NCBI GenBank assembly: GCA_963921425.1
Contig: OY992837.1
Span: 5,801,896-5,865,895 of the forward strand
Length of the DNA stretch: 64,000 nt
Source of the DNA: Dryas octopetala
Taxonomy: Eukaryota; Streptophyta; Magnoliopsida; Rosales; Rosaceae
Direction of reading: 5' to 3'
Positions within the stretch are counted from its first letter, which is position 1. Every line of letters begins with the position of its first letter. The translations under genes were made by a program, and so were the position numbers. Under the pieces are notes generated by a model. The model saw only the letters and a program-made list of their open reading frames with translations, did no database searches and had not been told where the DNA came from. Positions 58,794-64,000 of the stretch are shown here, piece by piece.

Positions 58794-59351
58794 GAACCAA
58801 TTTCACTTTGCACTCTCGTGGTTTGCTTATATTGTCAAGTTGCTCACTCAGGTTTTAATTTTAGCAATTTAAAACTCAAAGTTTAAAATCAAAGACAATG
58901 TAGCCCCTTAGTAAATCTGACTATTAGGTTAAATACTTATGTGTTATATGTGGAACCCACAATTAATGTCTGCAATCATCATAAAGGCAATTTCAAAAAC
59001 ATTTATCTTGCAAGAGCACAGAAAAGGCAAAAGATCATGTGGTTGATTTTGTTGGCTTCCTGGGTTGTGATGGTAGTGCTGCTTTGTTGTATACTTAATG
59101 GCCGGAGATACTAAATCTTCTATTAATAAGTCAACAATTGAATTTATTTGAAGCAACCATCAACAATTAACTATATGGGTCCCACATGTGTCACATAAGC
59201 AATATTTAACATCTAACTATTAAGTTGGACTTACTAGGGGACCATATTGTCTTTAATTTCAAATCTTAGGTTTTAAATTGCCAAAATTGAAACCTGAGGA
59301 AGCAACTTGACAATTTGACCAAACTTCAGAAATGCAAAATGAAATTTGCTC
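58794..59351. mobile_element. MITE with ~140-bp inverted repeats
   Basis: The ends are inverted repeats: GAACCAATTTCACTTTGCA at the left; TGCAAAATGAAATTTGCTC at the right. A perfect 9-bp target duplication TTAAATTTT flanks it (58785-58793 and 59352-59360). The arms share blocks such as TTGTCAAGTTGC and AATTTAAAA. The 558-bp element lacks a gene and fits a Mutator-type MITE. Confidence 0.85.
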
Positions 59352-59611
59352 TTAAATTTTTGGGTTATGAACTTAGGATTATAAATAGGTACATAACAAA
59401 AACTTTCATGAGATAGTCTTATACATCCAAGTCACATAATGAGAAAGATAAATATAAATTAATGAAAGAGGTAGACACATTAAATATATAGAACCGTCTC
59501 ATGAAATTTTTTATCATAATAACACCCCTTGTATATTATCTCTAGTGTGATGCCAAATATTATTACTATGAAGCTGGCAAGCTGCCATTCAAATTGAATA
59601 GCTGATCCTCC

Positions 59612-59614
<3 letters not shown>

Positions 59615-59654
<40 letters not shown>
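59615..59654. repeat. (TC)n microsatellite
   Basis: About 20 uninterrupted TC units. Confidence 0.95.
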
Positions 59655-59657
<3 letters not shown>

Positions 59658-62209
59658 CTTTTTAGAACTTTTAAAAGTTTGGACTAGGCTGGTCCAGGCC
59701 TAGGAAAGAGATGGTGATGGCCGCATCGATCTTGGGCTTTTTTAGATCTACGAGTTGAATAAGTCAAGCTAAATCAATTCCATCTTAACTAGACTAGGCC
59801 CAAGTCAAGTCCAAAGACTTCGAAATCTTCGTGGCAATAGTTGGGCTATTGAGTCAAGCCCATTTGGCTCTACGAAATGCACTGTTTTTTTTTTTTTTTA
59901 ATGAGAAATACAAAATGCACAGTTGGTGGGGCCATTTTATTCCACAATTTAATAAATGAGATTTTAACCTAAAATCTACTAGGTCCACACATCTTCCTTA
60001 TGTCCCCATGAACCAAAAGATTGGTTGACTGTCGACAAATTAAATTCTATAAATATAAAATAAAAGGTATACTAACCCAAAATACAATGACAACACTTGA
60101 TTGTCACTTTTTCAAAATACATTTTATTTGAATCATGCAAAAGGCCGAAGAATTGGGTAAAATAAGTGAATTTATCCAGTTGAGACATTCTTGAGAAAAA
60201 AAAGTTGTTCTTACCTTCTTGTATGAACCTATCACCTATGGGCCATTTAGGACAAAAAAGAAAAACAGAGAGAGAATAAGGCGGTAACCCTACGTCCCTA
60301 CTCTTTTTAAAAACGGGTCAAACCAGACTCATTATAATATTGGACTAGCCCGACCCATACGGTTTGCCAACTGTAACCACCGCATGCAGCTGAAGAAAGA
60401 ATATTGTTTTTGACTACTCGGGAAACACACCCATTTGCCAAGGACGATTAGGACATGTGCCCTTCCCGCAGAGAGCAGACCCAGTTTCTTTGGGACCCAC
60501 CCCTCCTTCTCTTTTTTGTCCTACCCCCAAGGCCCCAAACCACTTTCATGCATCTTTGGTTGTTGCACCGTCATTTTTCGGATCCAGGGCTCCGATCCAC
60601 GACGTCGACAGCTCCACTCGTGAAGTTCCACACCAGTGGGACCCCCGCTCTCACACGTGTCTCCACTCGCCGGCCCCACGCCCCAAAAGGGTTGACTTTT
60701 GAGAGCACGTCCAGCCGAGATTTGGTTTTCTGGTCTTAACTCATTTAACCTCCCCACCTCCTCTCTCCTCGCTAAACGACGCCTCTCGCTCGCCCGTTTC
60801 TGACAGTCAACCCCCCGTTTGTTTTTACGTGGTGGGGCCACGTGCTCCCGCTATAGACCCTTTTCTAGGATTCACAAAGTCAAAGCCACATACTTCCAAA
60901 CCTGCCCTCACTTTGAAGCAACCACTCGGAATCGGATGATCCCCTTGTGCTCAAGATAAACTTGTAAATACGATGGTGGTTCAATAATACATACCATACC
61001 ACCCTAGATTTTTCAAATTGTTTTTATCTTGTCCATTTCTTATGCGACATGTCGTTTCTTTCATAACAAGGACTCGTGACAAATTGTCAATGTACGTGGT
61101 TATAACTTGTTCCATTTAAATTCTCAATCCGAATGTGTAGGTTAGATTTACAGTCTCACACTGAAACACATAATATATATATGTATAATCTCATAATGAA
61201 CGAATATATGTGGATGGATATTTAGTTACAAGAGTTAATTTGGTTTCATCTTCTAAGAAAGATGGAGGCAATTGTATATCTGTGGGCCAGTGAGTTGTAA
61301 TTAGACATAGGCACTGACCAAAATTTGCACCACCAGTCCACCGACTACAAAAATGTACCTCTCTAAAATCCAAATAATGAAACGTAGAGATTTGGAAATC
61401 ATGCCTTCTAGAGTGTGTTTAATACTTTAATATAATGGTTCTTCAAGCTCAAGCTACTCTTCTAGGAACTACTTTGGTTTGGTTTCCTGGCATTTTCCAA
61501 TACTTAGCTTGAGAGCTCTTATGATCGAGTATTGGAGTATAGGTGCTTTAATGTTTATATTATCTGTGCTATAATTAGCATATATTCGATTGTTTGTAAT
61601 GTTGAAAATGACCCAAGTGTAAATTCAAACATGATGTTTCAAAGTATGGTACCTAATATTATCAGTACTCATTTATATCTATTGATTTCATATTTATACC
61701 AATGAAGCAAGAAAAGAACTTTATGACCAATATATCAGCTGCAAAAGAATTTTTAATCTCTACACACGCAAACAGCATGTGGTTTAACACTTAAAACAAC
61801 AGCATGCAATAGTAATAAAATTATGGTTTAATTTAATTGATCAAATGTACATCACTTTTGATGTTATAAGTTTAATTTAAACTTTTTTTTTTCTACTGTT
61901 TTTCAAATTATAATCTCTCACATCCATGGAGTGGAACCCATGATATATATCCAACCTGATCATTAAGAGAGCTAGAGAAAGTTGGGTTCTATAACTTGAT
62001 CCCTTAATTGAATACTTTTTCTTTTCAATTCATCAAAGTTAATCTATTCCTAGTTTAAAAGTTAACTATCCAGCTAGCCAATTATGCATCCTTAAACAAC
62101 TGAGAATGGAGTGATAATGAAGATATCAACTCTTTGTTTATTCGAAGAGAGAGAACAACTCTTCCAAAACAATATTGAAAAGGGTATATTTTTATTGATT
62201 CTTTAGTGG

Positions 62210-62658
62210 TTGACTCTTGCTTTGGTTGAAACAAAGGGTCATGGGTCAGGTAGCTTTGGTCCACCTTAAACATAATGCCTCTATCCCATCAAAACACAAT
62301 ATATAACTAGACAAAGGTACACCCTATATGAAAACACAGAGAATTAATGCATGAACAAAGCAACAAAGAAAGGAAATGACCCAGTGACTCTTGCTTGTGT
62401 AAAATTATGAGAAAGAAAAAAAAAAAAACAAAGAAAATTGTTTGTTTAACTTGATCCTCTTGTGGGCAATTAAATTACTTTGGCATATATGCACAAGGAA
62501 AAAGACTATGCCCCATCAAAATAATGAGGTGGTGGCCAGTGTTGAGTTTACCAAATATATATGTTACTGTGTTTGACAAGAATAGAAATCCTAGTTAAGT
62601 CAAAGTAGAATCCATACAAAATTCCCGCACACACACACCCTCTTACTTTTAAAGTCAA
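62210..62658. promoter_or_regulatory. W-box motifs upstream of the WRKY gene
   Basis: TTGACT occurs at 62210-62215 on the plus strand and, as AGTCAA, at 62598-62603 and 62653-62658. WRKY proteins bind TTGAC, and WRKY genes are often self- or cross-regulated, so these are candidate sites. A TATATAT box lies at 62756-62762. Confidence 0.4.
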
Positions 62659-62824
62659 GAGGCAAACACGTAGACGTGACAACTTCCTCTTCATCTGCTC
62701 CACTTTTTGTCTTCTTAATTTATTTCTTCATCATATCAGAGTCTTTCTCTCTTCTTATATATCAATCCATTTCATCTCTGCCTTTTCTTCTCTTATTTAA
62801 CAGCTAAGCTTCTTCTTCTAATGC

Positions 62825-63476
62825 ATGACCAAGTTTACAATGGAGGAAGCAATGGCTGCTACTAATTGGTCAGATGGGTCGGAAGAAGAAGAGCTTGTGA
62901 GAGAGCTTCTAGACAATGAGTCTCCATTCTTTGTGCTACCAGAGGAGGCTGCAGTGGAATCGCAATTGATGAGCCTTTCCAATAAGGAGGCTATGAATCG
63001 GCTCATACCCCATGTCTATTCTGGCCCAACAATCCATGACTTTGAGAATGCTTTGTCAGTCACTACTGGAACTGTCCAACCCCAAGAACTTTCACAAGCC
63101 AGGTTTGTACTTGGAATTTGGGAGTACATCTATTATACGAATACTATGATATACAAACAGATAAAATGGTTCACGTACAAATTTATAATATAGAAAAGTG
63201 TGAACTTGTCAAATTTAAGGATTAAGAATGTATGTGTATGTGATATGCACATACACCAAAGAATTTTCAAAAATTTAATTGGGTTTTGTATTTTGATATA
63301 AATGCATGCATTATGTTATTTTGTTACAGACTTTCAATATTGGAAAGGGGTTTGAGTAAGGTTGAGCACAAGTATACTCTGAAGATCAAAAGCTGTGGCA
63401 ATGGAACAATGGCTGATGATGGGTATAAATGGAGGAAGTACGGCCAAAAATCCATTAAGAACAGCCCAAATCCTAG
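62825..63476 (+). CDS. WRKY49: WRKY transcription factor, WRKY49-like (3' end outside window)
   Basis: Exons 62825-63102 and 63330-63476 join in phase and end at the donor after NSPNPR. That is the conserved WRKY-domain intron position (phase 2, in the Arg codon). The WRKY heptapeptide WRKYGQK is at 127-133, within DDGYKWRKYGQKSIKNSPNP. The zinc-finger half must lie beyond base 64000, since 63477-64000 reads as intron. The N-terminus is acidic (GSEEEELVRELL). SIKNSPNPR resembles WRKY49-type group members. A nuclear DNA-binding regulator of W-box genes. An out-of-frame ATG at 62821 overlaps the start; a downstream in-frame ATG at 62840 is an alternative. Confidence 0.88.
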
Positions 63477-64000
63477 GTAACCATTTTACTTAGCTCCTTC
63501 TTCTTCTTCTCCTTCTATATGCAATAAGAAAATGAAATATAGCATATTTCATAATCACTACGGGCACTCCCATCTTATCCTCTTTTGCCTTTTTTGGGCA
63601 AAATTATTTATTTTAATTTTTTAAATTTTCATAGAGCAAAAGTTTTTAGTGTGAGACGGTGTTATACTTCATCTTCTCACAAATATTCAAAATGAGTTAA
63701 TTAATTTGAAAAGAAGATGTATATGCCTCGTCTAATTATTTTATTTGTATAGACTTGTGTAAAAAGTTTTAAGAGAAGTGTAAATAGCGATATCTTTTAG
63801 TTAATAGAAAAAAAAAAAATATAAGTTATTGTAAAAATGTGTATTGTAAATTATAACTCTAGTCATTCTAAGTGAAAAGTGGAAAAAAAAAAAAAAAAAA
63901 GAAAGAGAGAGAGAGAGAGTTAATAATAGTCACATCATTTGTTTATTAGGGACCTAAACCATTCAACTTTGCATTAAAAGCTTAGGATGATCCTAAACCA
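63477..64000 (+). other. Intron 2 of the WRKY gene (partial)
   Basis: Begins with GTAACC and shows no following acceptor joined to a CYYKC-type zinc-finger exon before the window ends. It contains A-runs (63810, 63883-63900) and a short GA repeat (63901-63919). Confidence 0.7.

Larger units (their letters stand above)
59361..62755. other. Gene-poor stretch before the WRKY gene
   Basis: No gene supported. It contains a (TC)n run (59615-59654) and a GC-richer patch at about 60430-60860 with an ACGTGG/CCACGT palindrome near 60829-60845 that includes a CACGTG G-box. Short frames in that patch have no recognisable product. The last part is the WRKY upstream region. Confidence 0.5.

Noticed and set aside
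60435..60841. Several overlapping open frames of 62-106 codons on both strands
   Set aside because: They reflect locally higher GC; products have no recognisable motif and frames overlap in all directions.

Overview
This is nuclear DNA from a flowering plant, a eudicot. Genes have many exons with GT-AG introns, AT-rich intergenic DNA, CT microsatellites and many class I and II transposon remnants. Laccase-17, FHY1, SIAMESE-RELATED, PAT16 and WRKY homologues all point to a eudicot. The overall look suggests Rosaceae (Prunus-like), but that is an impression that I could not test by alignment.

Left part (1-23 kb): a young cluster of 2-oxoglutarate/Fe(II) dioxygenase genes of the SRG1-like (DOXC) class. 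It holds one copy cut by the left edge (269-1469), one intact copy (8558-10283), one intact inverted copy (21117-22714) and at least three broken relatives (1964-2245, 6997-7244, 10736-11775). Among them sit a non-autonomous LTR retrotransposon with matching 1126-bp LTRs and a 5-bp target duplication (11854-16313), a Mutator-type MITE, a SINE and a hAT-like element. An Hsp70 nucleotide-exchange factor gene (FES1-like, minus strand) lies at 16748-18631, with heat-shock-element cores upstream.

Middle part (23-38 kb): an intronless RING-H2 E3 ligase of the RDUF type, whose upstream region and CDS tail also survive as a ghost copy around the inverted dioxygenase; a small plastid-type DnaJ zinc-finger protein; an 11-exon AVT1-type vacuolar amino-acid transporter with a 3'-truncated tandem duplicate; and an intronless aspartic protease like PCS1.

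Right part (38-64 kb): two laccase-17-like genes face each other (40125-43071 plus, 53003-55295 minus) around a DHHC S-acyltransferase (PAT16-like) and an FHY1-like phytochrome A transport protein. Both laccases carry a close match to the miR397 target core. Then come a LINE tail, a tiny SIAMESE-RELATED CDK inhibitor (minus strand), a long gene-poor stretch rich in foldback elements, and the first two exons of a WRKY49-like gene that leaves the window.

The genes do not form a pathway; this is ordinary euchromatin. The two laccases act in lignin polymerisation, and the dioxygenases probably act in specialised metabolism. The most informative material is structural: birth and death of the dioxygenase array, the ghost E3-ligase duplication, the partial transporter duplication, and a group of small transposons with readable target-site duplications. 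I found no convincing sign of an undescribed biological system. Exon boundaries were placed by eye from splice consensus, reading phase and family knowledge.
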